This document shows, in pieces, positions 54,607 to 64,000 of a stretch of DNA of 64,000 bases. Position 1 is the first letter of the stretch; each line of letters begins with the position of its first letter. Source of the DNA: Blepharisma stoltei (taxonomy: Eukaryota; Ciliophora; Heterotrichea; Heterotrichida; Blepharismidae); the NCBI GenBank assembly GCA_914767885.1, contig CAJZBQ010000043.1:729969-793968 (forward strand), read 5' to 3'. Below the pieces are notes generated by a model, which did not search any database, was not told the origin of the DNA, and worked only from the letters and a program-made list of their open reading frames with translations. The translations under genes were made by a program, and so were the position numbers.

Positions 54607-54852
54607 ATTTTATATAAAACTGCCATTTAATCAATTGAAACATTTATCACTATATAATTTAAGCATAAAGCTGATGGGAAATTATATTAATCATGATTAT
54701 CCCAATTTTTTATTGTATTTATTCATAAATATTGAAAAACGTCACAATTTTTATGTTAATAATAGATTTCAGCATTCTTTATTAATTTTGGATACTATAT
54801 TTCTTTTTCCAAATCTTTATTAATTAAATTTATAACAAAACCTCAAATTCGA

Positions 54853-55862
54853 ATGGAAAATCTAGATAAAGAATTCAAAGAAATAATCATCGGTATTTTT
54901 TAAGAAGAAATTGAAAAGCTCTGCATTAAGCTACCAAAATACCAGAGAATCAGAATCCAAGAGTGAGTAAACTATATGGCAGATTGATATGCTTCTTTGA
55001 TAATTTCCTATAGCCTTCCACGTGCAGGATTCTGTTCCACACGTTAAAATTTTTTTGCATGTATAAGCAAGCCAATAAGCAGCAGGCTTCACATGCTAAA
55101 AAGATTTTCCACGTGTGGAGCAGAATTCCACACGTGGAAGCTTATAAGAAATTATAGCAGAAAATTATAAGCTTTCTGAAGTCACAACTAACCCAGCATG
55201 AAAGAAAAATCGAAACACTCATGCAGAAGTATTGCTGGAAATGATAAATAATGAAAATCTGCAAGCACCTTTCAACGTTGGACCTCCAGATGGCCCTCTT
55301 CCTGTACTTAATCGATACCTTGTAAAATCTAGCTTAGCTTGATCCTCTACACAAAAAGCAAAAACATAATTGAAATGAAAGGCCAGATTTAGGTGCTATA
55401 AAACAGCGAAAAATCCCCAAAAGCTCACGCAGCACTACAGATTTGATAAAAAAAGGTAGAATTTTAGGTGAAAATTTCTTTATTGAAGAACTAAAGGAAA
55501 AAGAAAGAATTATAAAAGAGCAAGCTAATGAAATAGACAGACTGCAGAGAGAAAATTTCTCTCTTAAACAGAGATTGAATGGAGATTCACAGAAGAAGCC
55601 TTTAAAAGCTGATAGAAATATTTTTGATTATTTAGATACTTTACAAAAGGAAACAGTATTGTAAATTTAGAATAAATTGGCACAAGAGACTGAGGAGATG
55701 TTCTTAAAGCTTTCATTTGGGACTGATTTTAAACCAAAAAGTGACAGTAAAGCAGGTGAAGACTCTATTGAAGGATTTTCAACGAAATCAAAGCTGAAGC
55801 ATTCATTTATAAGTTCAGGGAATGAGAGCTTACAAAGCTCAGAAGACTCTAAACAGTTTTAA
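54853..55862 (+). CDS. Coiled-coil protein with three tiny introns and an IES
   Basis: Exons joined by removing introns of 15 nt (54893-54907), 16 nt (55322-55337) and 15 nt (55656-55670) and a 154 bp IES (55001-55154); product 269 residues. Residues 1-60 form a helical N-terminal domain with Trp (RIQEWVNYMADWYASL, both TGA). Then a basic stretch (HKKQKHNWNERPDLG) and a coiled coil from about 150 to 205 (IEELKEKERIIKEQANEIDR). Every in-frame TAA or TAG in the raw sequence falls inside an intron or the IES. Family unknown; basal-body or cytoskeletal role is a guess from the neighbours. Confidence 0.8.
55001..55154. other. IES with terminal inverted repeats (154 bp)
   Basis: TA at 55001-55002 and 55155-55156. 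Ends are inverted: TAATTTCCTATAGCCTTCCA against TAATTTCTTATAAGCTTCCA (reverse strand). The interior has more copies of the CCACACGTGGAA palindrome. Excision joins WYASLI to AENYKLSEV. Confidence 0.82.
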
Positions 55863-57063
55863 GAAGTTTTTTTGGCTATAATTAAGATGAAAATTATAAG
55901 AAGATAAATTAAGAAATATGGGTTAAATGAACTAAAAAAATCAGCTAAAATAAGTTGAAAATTTTATAATACTCTTTTTTTAACAAAACATAAACCATGA
56001 GCAGCTTGAATATATATTTTGAATGAAATTAAATGTATTATTTTAATTTTTAACAAGAAATTTTCTTTCTTTATCCATAGAAAATAGCTGAAATCCCTTT
56101 TAAAGTATAAAAGGCTGATGAAGAATATTGTCTGTTTCAAAAAAACTCTTTAAAGAATTTTTAACTTTTGGCATTGAGATCAAAGCAATACTAAACTAAA
56201 TAATGCTTAAGAGAAGTTTAGAGGCAGATTTATTGCATAAGCTGAAAAGGAAGATGCAAGATACCTTAATATATGATAATATACTCCATATATAATTTTC
56301 TGTTACAAATTTCATTAAGCAGCGCTCTAGACTTCGGAATTAGAATTTAGATCCAGGATTTCATTATCAACATAGTGATAGAAAATACAGACTAGAAAAT
56401 TTTCAAAGGATTTTCTGATTAGCAACTTTAGATTTTTAATTTTATATTTAATATATTGTTTTAGCCTAAAGATCTGCGTGCACCTCAGATGAGCATCAGC
56501 ATGAGAAAATCTAATAATATAAATCAAAACTGCTACAATAAAATAAATTGCATTATAAAATGGCTTTTCTTCTCTCAGCAGCAACTGTTACAACTTATTT
56601 TTTCCTAAATACTAACTACCGACTTTCTAAAATCAGGAAGATAATTCAATTTATTATTTATAATCCCGTTTTCATGCAGAATCGTTGCTATCTTCCTATC
56701 AAAATTGTAGTTAAAAAAGGGCAATCTGTTACAAAAAATAACATGGATTTTGGCTGAAGAGAATTTTTGTCCTATAATTTCTAATACGATTTCTCATAAT
56801 TATTAAACTCCTCATCTTCTTGTAGCCTTTATAATAGATCAGTACCAGCTCTAAATAGCAGATCGGGTGGTCGACCGTTAGAACATAACTGCCTCAGCCC
56901 AAGTAAGAGCTCTCTTTCCAGCAAATCTAGTGGAGTGTTGCAACTCCAGGAAGCTGTCTCTTGGTCTTTTAGACCCACAAAGGACCGAAGTTACCTTTTT
57001 AAGAATTGTTAGAGGAGCTATACCTCCAAGGTCTCTCCATTTTAAATATGTCCTATAATAAAT
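55863..57063. other. Intergenic, two weak ORFs and a structured segment
   Basis: 1.2 kb. A plus-strand ORF of 74 residues (56560-56784, MAFLLSAATVTTYFF..., one TGA as Trp) overlaps a minus-strand hydrophobic ORF (56584-56327); neither is convincing. Positions 56815-57050 are GC-rich with inverted pairs (GGTCGACC, GAGTGTTGCAACTC), like the structured IESs, and end just before the Cys-rich gene. Confidence 0.4.
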
Positions 57064-58574
57064 ATGATAAGACCAATTTTTGTGATTGCAACCTTAATAA
57101 GCTTAGCCTTTTGTGTCGATACGTCAAGCTGCAAGACTGTTACTTGTGGATCAAGTGTTTCTGCCGGTGAAAAATGTGTCGCAGTGAATGACACCTCAGT
57201 TGTGGCAAGTCCATGCAAAGGCGACTATACCTGCTCAAATCTAGACCAATTTAAAGACAGTTCAAGCTGGAATAACGCTACTTGTGTCTCAGACTCTACT
57301 AGTGAAAGTGACATTGATTGCCCAGGTGATGGAACGTTGTCTACTTATCTCCCTTGCTGTGAAGACAAAGATTGCTATAGCCAAAACTGTGACAGTGGGC
57401 ATTGTGAAGCAATAGCTGAGGACGATGCCTGCAGAGTTGATGAAGACTGCGACTATATGCACTTTTGCCCTGAGTCCAGCTATAAATGCACCAAAGTATC
57501 CCAAATGAATGAAACCTGCAAAATTGACAACCAATGCTTGCCAGGAGCTGGCTGCAATAACGGTATCTGCACTCCTTATTGGTCATTTGACGTTGGTACT
57601 ACAGTTTCAGACCCAAAATACTGCAAGACATTTTATGCAACATCAAGTGGCGTATGTGATTCAGTCAGTGTCTATGTCAGTGGGACTAAAGTAGAGATGC
57701 CTTGAGGCTGCGAGTAATAAAATAGTGATGTTGACGGAAATTGGACTACGAGACGCACCTCCTATGGAGCTGGTAGGACCCATCCCTGATGAAGCTGAAA
57801 CATAGGGCCTCATCCCCTATCTTGAGTAGGCCTTTGGGGGTGAGGAAGCCGTGCTGAAAAGGAAGTTGCATTTCTCTCTGAAGGTTTTACTGTCCTAGCC
57901 AGATGGCTAGACAGGTTTTGCCTACCACATGGGTTTCCACATCAGGGCCATCGGGGCGCTCCCCAAGAAGCGGTTCTGTCCAGAGGAGCTGATCCTCTGG
58001 ACAGGTGGCTCAGACCAGAAATCAAAATGGCGGCAGGCCAGGAGTATGGTCTCTTCAGAGCCTGACCTGAAGTCAGCTTTTGAGCTGAGGTGCGAGTGAT
58101 CAGTTGTTGACTTTACTCATGGCCATATAAAAATAATCTTAATTTTGGGGCTGCACAATTGGAAGCACTTGTGTGTATAAATCAGATACAACTTCGGAAG
58201 AGGTAGACTCAGAATCATGTAGGTGCGCTGGAGATGGAACTTCTAACGGATACTGCCCAAAGATTTATCCCAACGTTCAATATGATGGAGTTATTTTCCC
58301 AAAAATCCAAAACAGCGACTCTAGGTGCTCAGGAAAGAATGCGCACTCATCAGATATTGGGACGCTTTGCTTTTGCCATACAATAACAAAGGAAGCTTGC
58401 GATTATTATAATGCAATGAATGGGCAAGCTGAAAGCTGGAGTCTGCATGCTTCAGGGTCAATTGATAGCTGCTCTGAAAGTCTTGCGTTATATGATTCAT
58501 CAGAGTCTCTAGACTCTTACTCATTTGCTGATCTACTTTCAGTGTCAGCGATCTTCTACTTAACTAATCTTTAA
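57064..58574 (+). CDS. Cys-rich secreted/GPI-type surface protein
   Basis: ATG 57064, signal peptide MIRPIFVIATLISLAFC, one 461 bp IES (57715-58175) removed, 349 residues. About 30 Cys in short spaced motifs (SCKTVTCGS, CCEDKDCYSQNCDSGHC, ACRVDEDCDYMHFC, CKIDNQCLPGAGCNNGIC). The join gives PWGCEYKSDTTSEEVD then CRCAGDGTSNGYCP, matching the C-x-C ... YC pattern of the paralog at 50115. The C-terminus is hydrophobic (FADLLSVSAIFYLTNL), fitting a GPI signal. Likely a surface or immobilisation-antigen-like protein. Confidence 0.85.
57715..58175. other. IES of structured family (461 bp)
   Basis: TA at 57715-57716 and 58176-58177. GC-rich, shares ordered blocks with the IES at 24443-24785. Has its own long hairpin (CTGTCCAGAGGAGCTGATCC and CTCTGGACAG, about 57977-58011). 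No terminal inverted repeat. Without excision the frame stops at TAA right after GCE. Confidence 0.85.
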
Positions 58575-58739
58575 GGTAATAAAAGATTATTTATTTGCCT
58601 AGCAATTTCTAGGGTAATAAAGGTTATATAGTTTCAAATCTACTACTCTGCATATCAAAATTTCACTCTCCAAATAATATTTTTATATTGCGAAATTTAC
58701 CTTATTTATGTAATAATTGATTTTAAATATAGAAACCTC

Positions 58740-58890
58740 CTTGGAGTGGCGCTGCAAGCGCAGGCCACTCCATGCGGAATTCATGGGTTGGTCGAACCAA
58801 CGCACAGTTTTGGTTCGACCAACTCTATGTTGGTTAAACCAACACAGGAATTCCGCATGGAGTGGCCTGCGCTTGCAGCGCCACTCCAAG
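58740..58890. repeat. Near-perfect 151 bp palindrome, GC-rich
   Basis: Two identical 43 bp arms in inverted orientation (58740-58782 and 58848-58890), each containing GCGCTGCAAGCGCAGG, separated by 65 bp with smaller palindromes (TTGGTCGAACCAA, TTGGTTCGACCAA, GTTGGTTAAACCAAC). It lies in an AT-rich spacer between the Cys-rich and carboxypeptidase genes. Confidence 0.92.
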
Positions 58891-59204
58891 AAAAGAAGTA
58901 TAAATTCATATGGTAAAAAATATTCATACTAAAGTAAGAAAGAGTTATTTCGATCAGTTGTCATAAGTTCATTGATTTAAATATAACGAATATGAAATTG
59001 ATAAATAGTAGTTATATTCATTTAAATTTCTTAAATTATATTTAAACTATGAAAATTTATTTATCTAGAATTTAAATTTGGTAAGTATTCAAAATCAGTG
59101 TAGTGTGTCTTAATTTATTCTTTTATGATGCATCTTATTTAATAATTAATTTATAAATTATCCTGCGCTTTGCTATTTCTTCCTATTGAAATATTTTAAA
59201 TAAT
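58891..59204. other. AT-rich promoter region
   Basis: About 310 bp before the carboxypeptidase start; no feature seen. Confidence 0.4.
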
Positions 59205-60746
59205 ATGGAAGCCCATCAAAGTCATTGTATATTCCGCTTTCCAGAAGAAAATATTGAAATTTCTTCTGATTTCGATTCAGGTAATTTAATCCGAGCTGAA
59301 AAGCAAGAACCTACAAAATTTTTCTTATGAATATGTACAGATTCTCCTAATACAAATGCGAGAGGTTGATTCTATTTCAAAGTTTCTGTCTCAGAACTCC
59401 AAACTCTAACTTTCCATGTGAAAAATATTGGAAACTTGACTAATCTCTATAAGTTTGGCTTTCGACCTGTTTTCTCTTATGACAAACAAAATTGGGAAAG
59501 AATCACATCTGATTTCACTGCAGTGCCAACCCCTGAAGGTACAGAAATTTCTTTTTCCCATTACTTCGCTGAAGATTCTGCTTATTTTGCATTTACCTAT
59601 CCGTGAAGTTATGAAGACAATCAAAATTTCTTAGACAGCATTTCTAACCCAAATATATATATTTTTAGAGAAAATTTGATCTCAAGTGTAGAAGGCAGAA
59701 AGTGCGACTATTTAGCCATCTCGTCTTTCAAAGGAATTTTAGAAACGGATATGATGTCTAATGGACCAAAAGAGTTTTCAGAAAAACAATTAATCGTAAT
59801 CTCTGCAAGGGTGCATGCAGCTGAGTCAGGAAGCTCGTTCATGATGAATGGACTTATTAAATTTCTGCTATCAGAAGATCCTCGCGCTATAGAATTATTA
59901 GACAACTTTGTATTTTTGCTAGTCCCAATGCTGAATCCAGACGGTGTTTACAAAGGAAATATGAGATTTGATACTTTAGGGCAAAATTTAAATCGATTTT
60001 ATTCTGATCCTATAATTTCTTTACACCCTACAATTTTTGCGATAAAAGAGTTAATAGTCCATAATAAAGAAAGGATTTTTTGTTACATAGATTTACATGC
60101 CCATGCCTCAATCAAAGGAATTTTTATATTTGGAAATTATATGAATGACTTCAAAAAGCAAGTAGAAACTTGCTTATTCCCTAAATTAATGGAAATAAAT
60201 AACGTTAATTTTCACTGGGAACAATGCAATTTTAGTGATGAAAATATGAAAGCCCATGATAAAAATGGAGATTCAAGAGAAGGCAGTGGAAGAGTAGGAA
60301 TTTTCAAAGCAGCAGGGTTGCTGAGGTGCTATACATTAGAGTGCAATTATCATTCTGGGATAACAACAAATAATATACCATCACCGGGAATAGAAGAATC
60401 ACTAATTGATGACCGAAACAGTGTAATTTATAATAATGGGTCGCCAGCTTATGATATTAAAATTTTTGAAAATGTTGGAAAGTCTATATGTGTCTCAATA
60501 CTTGATTTGATAGAAAAAAATCAATATTCAAGGCTTAGGGTTACAGAGTTTCAGAGTATAGAGGATTTTAAAGTGCATGTAGCAGAAAATGTAGCCAAGC
60601 TGGTACCATATCGATATTTTAATGAAATTAGGAAGATTGGAAAAAATAAGAATGCTTTGAGGGAGCTATTATGTAAGAAGGAAGAAAAAGAGGGCAATGA
60701 AAATAAAGCAATAGCTGAAGAAATAAAGGTTAATGAGAACCTTTAA
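59205..60746 (+). CDS. Cytosolic carboxypeptidase, CCP5/AGBL5-like (M14)
   Basis: ATG 59205, three TGA as Trp (FFLWICTD, RGWFYFKV, YPWSYED), 513 residues, no intron or IES. N-terminal beta domain of the CCP family with FYFKVS, then the zinc carboxypeptidase: SARVHAAESGSSF (HxxE zinc site, Ala where Pro-Gly is usual), NPDGVYKGN, GQNLNRFY, YIDLHAHASIKGIF (second His), and SREGSGRVGIFKAAG then TLECNYHSG (catalytic Glu region). The last blocks are close to CCP5, which removes branch-point glutamates from tubulin. Last gene before the telomere, 811 bp away. Confidence 0.93.
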
Positions 60747-61556
60747 TTAGCTGCTGAAAAAATAACATCATAATGAGCATATTTATCTTGAGAAGTAGAC
60801 TTTATATTCGTGATTAATATATTAATTAAATTTTAGCGTCATAAAAAGATTAATACTTAAATCCAAGCTTTATATATGAATCTGAGCTTAGTGCGAGGAA
60901 TAAATTTCAAATGTGGAGTCTGCATATTTGTTTAACTCTGCATGCAGAATTTTGAAGTTTGAGTAAATTATCGTGCAAATTAAATCATATAGGTTTTGGC
61001 TCTTAATTTGTACTATTATTTTCGTTTAAATAAAGAGCTGCTCGGCTAATCAATAAAATTTAGAAATAGTTCTCCCTATTTTGAGATTCAGGACAGCTAC
61101 TCTTATGAAGCCAGAGCATTAAGCATAAGCACAGAGAATTAAATACTTCATAAGAAATAACACGTTATCAGCTCTTAAATAAATTAAATTGATGACCAGC
61201 TTTCATTAAAATATTGAATGCATTGCTCTTTTCTTCTTCTAATTCTAAGTAGCTCTAACTAGGAAGCAGGCCTTGCCTCTATTTCAACTCTCTGCTTTCA
61301 TAGAAAATTAAAATTCAGAGGAAAAACCCCAATAAATCTATAAAATTATAAAATATAAATTGATAAAGTAATCAAAATGATGATTAATAAGCGTTATGCA
61401 TTCTTCTAATAACCGTATCTCTATCTTATAAATTAAAGTAGCATAGTTCCTAATAATTAATAATAGATATATTTAAAAGAGAGTAAAAAAATCCTCTGTG
61501 TTTTCATGCGAAAAAATTTCAGTCATTTTTTATAGATTTAAAATTTATTATAATTT
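60747..61556. other. Subtelomeric spacer
   Basis: 810 bp between the last gene and the telomere. AT-rich, no ORF with coding character, no described repeat family, no degenerate telomere units. Confidence 0.6.
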
Positions 61557-64000
61557 GTGTTAGGGTGTTAGGGTGTTAGGGTGTTAGGGTGTTAGGGTGT
61601 TAGGGTGTTAGGGTGTTAGGGTGTTAGGGTGTTAGGGTGTTAGGGTGTTAGGGTGTTAGGGTGTTAGGGTGTTAGGGTGTTAGGGTGTTAGGGTGTTAGG
61701 GTGTTAGGGTGTTAGGGTGTTAGGGTGTTAGGGTGTTAGGGTGTTAGGGTGTTAGGGTGTTTAGGGTGTTAGGGTGTTAGGGTGTTAGGGTGTTAGGGGT
61801 GTTAGGGTGTTAGGGTGTTAGGGTGTTAGGGTGTTAGGGTGTTAGGGTGTTAGGGTGTTAGGGTGTTAGGGTGTTAGGGTGTTAGGGTGTTAGGGTGTTA
61901 GGGTGTTAGGGTGTTAGGGTGTTAGGGTGTTAGGGTGTTAGGGTGTTAGGGTGTTAGGGTGTTAGGGTGTTAGGGTGTTAGGGTGTTAGGGTGTTAGGGT
62001 GTTAGGGTGTTAGGGTGTGTTAGGGTGTTAGGGTGTTAGGGTGTTAGGGTGTTAGGGTGTGTTAGGGTGTTAGGGTGTTAGGGTGTTAGGGTGTTAGGGT
62101 GTTAGGGTGTTAGGGTGTTAGGGTGTTAGGGTGTTAGGGTGTTAGGGTGTTAGGGTGTTAGGGTGTTAGGGTGTTAGGGTGTTAGGGTGTTAGGGTGTTA
62201 GGGTGTGTAGGGTGTTAGGGTGTTAGGGTGTTAGGGTGTTAGGGTGTTAGGGTGTTAGGGTGTTAGGGTGTTAGGGTGTTAGGGTGTTAGGGTGTTAGGG
62301 TGTTAGGGTGTTAGGGTGTTAGGGTGTTAGGGTGTTAGGGTGTTAGGGTGTTAGGGTGTTAGGGTGTTAGGGTGTTAGGGTGTTAGGGTGTTAGGGTGTT
62401 AGGGTGTTAGGGTGTTAGGGTGTTAGGGTGTTAGGGTGTTAGGGTGTTAGGGTGTTAGGGTGTTAGGGTGTTAGGGTGTTAGGGTGTTAGGGTGTTAGGG
62501 TGTTAGGGTGTTAGGGTGTTAGGGTGTTAGGGTGTTAGGGTGTTAGGGTGTTAGGGTGTTAGGGTGTTAGGGTGTTAGGGTGTTAGGGTGTTAGGGTGTT
62601 AGGGTGTTAGGGTGTTAGGGTGTTAGGGTGTTAGGGTGTTAGGGTGTTAGGGTGTTAGGGTGTTAGGGTGTTAGGGTGTTAGGGTGTTAGGGTGTTAGGG
62701 TGTTAGGGTGTTAGGGTGTTAGGGTGTTAGGGTGTTAGGGTGTTAGGGTGTTAGGGTTGTTAGGGTGTTAGGGTGTTAGGGTGTTAGGGTGTTAGGGTGT
62801 TAGGGTGTTAGGGTGTTTAGGGTGTTAGGGTGTTAGGGTGTTAGGGTGTTAGGGTGTTAGGGTGTTAGGGTGTTAGGGTGTTAGGGTGTTAGGGTGTTAG
62901 GGTGTTAGGGTGTTAGGGTGTTAGGGTGTTAGGGTGTTAGGGTGTTAGGGTGTTAGGGTGTTAGAGGTGTTAGGGGTGTTAGGGTGTTAGGGTGTTAGGG
63001 TGTTAGGGTGTTAGGGTGTTAGGGTGTTAGGGTGTTAGGGTGTTAGGGTGTTAGGGTGTTAGGGTGTTAGGGTGTTAGGGTGTTAGGGTGTTAGGGTGTT
63101 AGGGTGTTAGGGTGTTAGGGTGTTAGGGTAGTTTAGGGTGTTAGGGTGTTAGGGTGTTAGGGTGTTAGGGTGTTAGGGTGTTAGGGTGTTAGGGTGTTAG
63201 GGTGTTAGGGTGTTAGGGTGTTAGGGTGTTAGGGTGTTAGGGTGTTAGGGTGTTAGGGTGTGTTAGGGTGTTAGGGTGTTAGGGTGTTAGGGTGTTAGGG
63301 TGTTAGGGTGTTAGGTGTTAGGGTGTTAGGGTGTTAGGGTGTTAGGGTGTTAGGGTGTTAGAGGTGTTAGGGTGTTAGGGTGTTAGGGTGTTAGGGTGTT
63401 AGGGTGTTAGGGTGTTAGGGTGTTAGGGTGTTAGGGTGTTAGGGTGTTAGGGTGTTAGGGTGTTAGGGTGTTAGGGTGTTAGGGTGTTAGGGTGTTAGGG
63501 TGTTAGGGTGTTAGGGTGTTAGGGTGTTAGGGTGTTAGGGTGTTAGGGTGTTAGGGTGTTAGGGTAGGTTAGGGTGTTAGGGTGTTAGGGTTTAGGTGTT
63601 AGGGTGTTAGGGTGTGTTAGGGTGTTAGGGTGTTAGGGTGTTAGGGTGTTAGGGTGTTAGGGTGTTAGGGTGTTTAGGGTGTTAGGGTGTTAGGGTGTAG
63701 GTTGAGGGTGTTAGGGTGTTAGGGTGTTAGGGTGTTAGAGGGTGTTAGGGTGTTAGGGTGTTAGGTGTTAGGGTGTTAGGGTGTTAGGGTGTTAGGGTGT
63801 TAGGGTGTTAGGGTGTTAGGGTGTTAGGGTGTTAGGGTGTTAGGGTGTTAGGGTGTTAGGGTGTTAGGGTGTTAGGGTGTTAGGGTGTTAGGGTGTTAGG
63901 GTGTTAGGGTGTTAGGGTGTTTAGGGTGTTAGGGTGTTAGGGTGTTAGGGTGTTAGGGTGATTAGGTGTTAGCGTACTGCTTAGGGTGTTAGGGTGTTTG
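61557..64000 (+). repeat. Telomeric repeat array (TGTTAGGG)n, ~2.4 kb
   Basis: About 300 units of the 8-mer TGTTAGGG (CCCTAACA on the other strand), G-rich strand 5' to 3' towards the end, as at a right-hand chromosome end. A few units are irregular (for example near 61762, 62214, 63127), and they become more frequent after 63560, which may be sequencing error in the outermost repeats or true variants. The window ends within or at the end of the array. Confidence 0.97.

Noticed and set aside
4442-55670. In-frame TAA/TAG that look like Gln codons (as in Condylostoma-type ambiguous codes)
   Set aside because: Each well-examined case falls inside a 15-16 nt GT-AG intron or an IES; the clean genes use TAA/TAG only to stop. 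Only TGA is reassigned (Trp).
58717-58932. Mirror-image ORFs on both strands over the palindrome
   Set aside because: A consequence of the inverted repeat, not of coding.

Overview
The window reads as a germline (micronuclear) chromosome end of a heterotrich ciliate, most probably Blepharisma (B. stoltei or a close relative). Evidence seen directly: (1) a ~2.4 kb terminal array of the 8-mer TGTTAGGG; (2) TGA is in-frame Trp in most genes while TAA and TAG stop; (3) introns of 15-16 nt, GT...AG; (4) many genes are broken by TA-flanked inserts whose precise removal (one TA kept) restores the reading frame, i.e. internal eliminated sequences (IESs). Stentor shares the telomere unit and tiny introns but uses the standard code. 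The species name is inference.

Layout. 1-10 kb: ankyrin protein, mercaptopyruvate-type sulfurtransferase, coiled-coil proteins, divergent actin. 10-22 kb: tRNA-Val, AT-hook protein, bZIP, START-like protein, MORN protein, TIP41-like protein, PHB-depolymerase-like esterase, mitochondrial membrane protein, PKA-like kinase, RING protein. 22-36 kb: LRR protein, SAS-6, and a ferlin spread over 8.2 kb because it carries a 3.28 kb inverted-repeat IES plus two smaller ones. 36-47 kb: poor in genes, with two large inverted-repeat elements sharing one terminal sequence, a CNG-type K+ channel between them, and several MITE-like elements. 47-61 kb: Kelch-phosphatase (PPKL), two Cys-rich surface proteins, CH/HEAT protein, coiled-coil protein and a CCP-type carboxypeptidase. 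61.5-64 kb: telomere.

Ciliary and centriolar themes recur (SAS-6, CH/HEAT protein, tubulin-type carboxypeptidase, MORN and coiled-coil proteins), together with signalling and membrane genes, but genes are independent units on both strands with short spacers, not operons. Gene coordinates given here include introns and IESs. Proteins are conceptual: TGA read as Trp, introns and IESs removed. IES ends are chosen so that the frame is restored; where a TA is repeated the end may shift by 2 bp.
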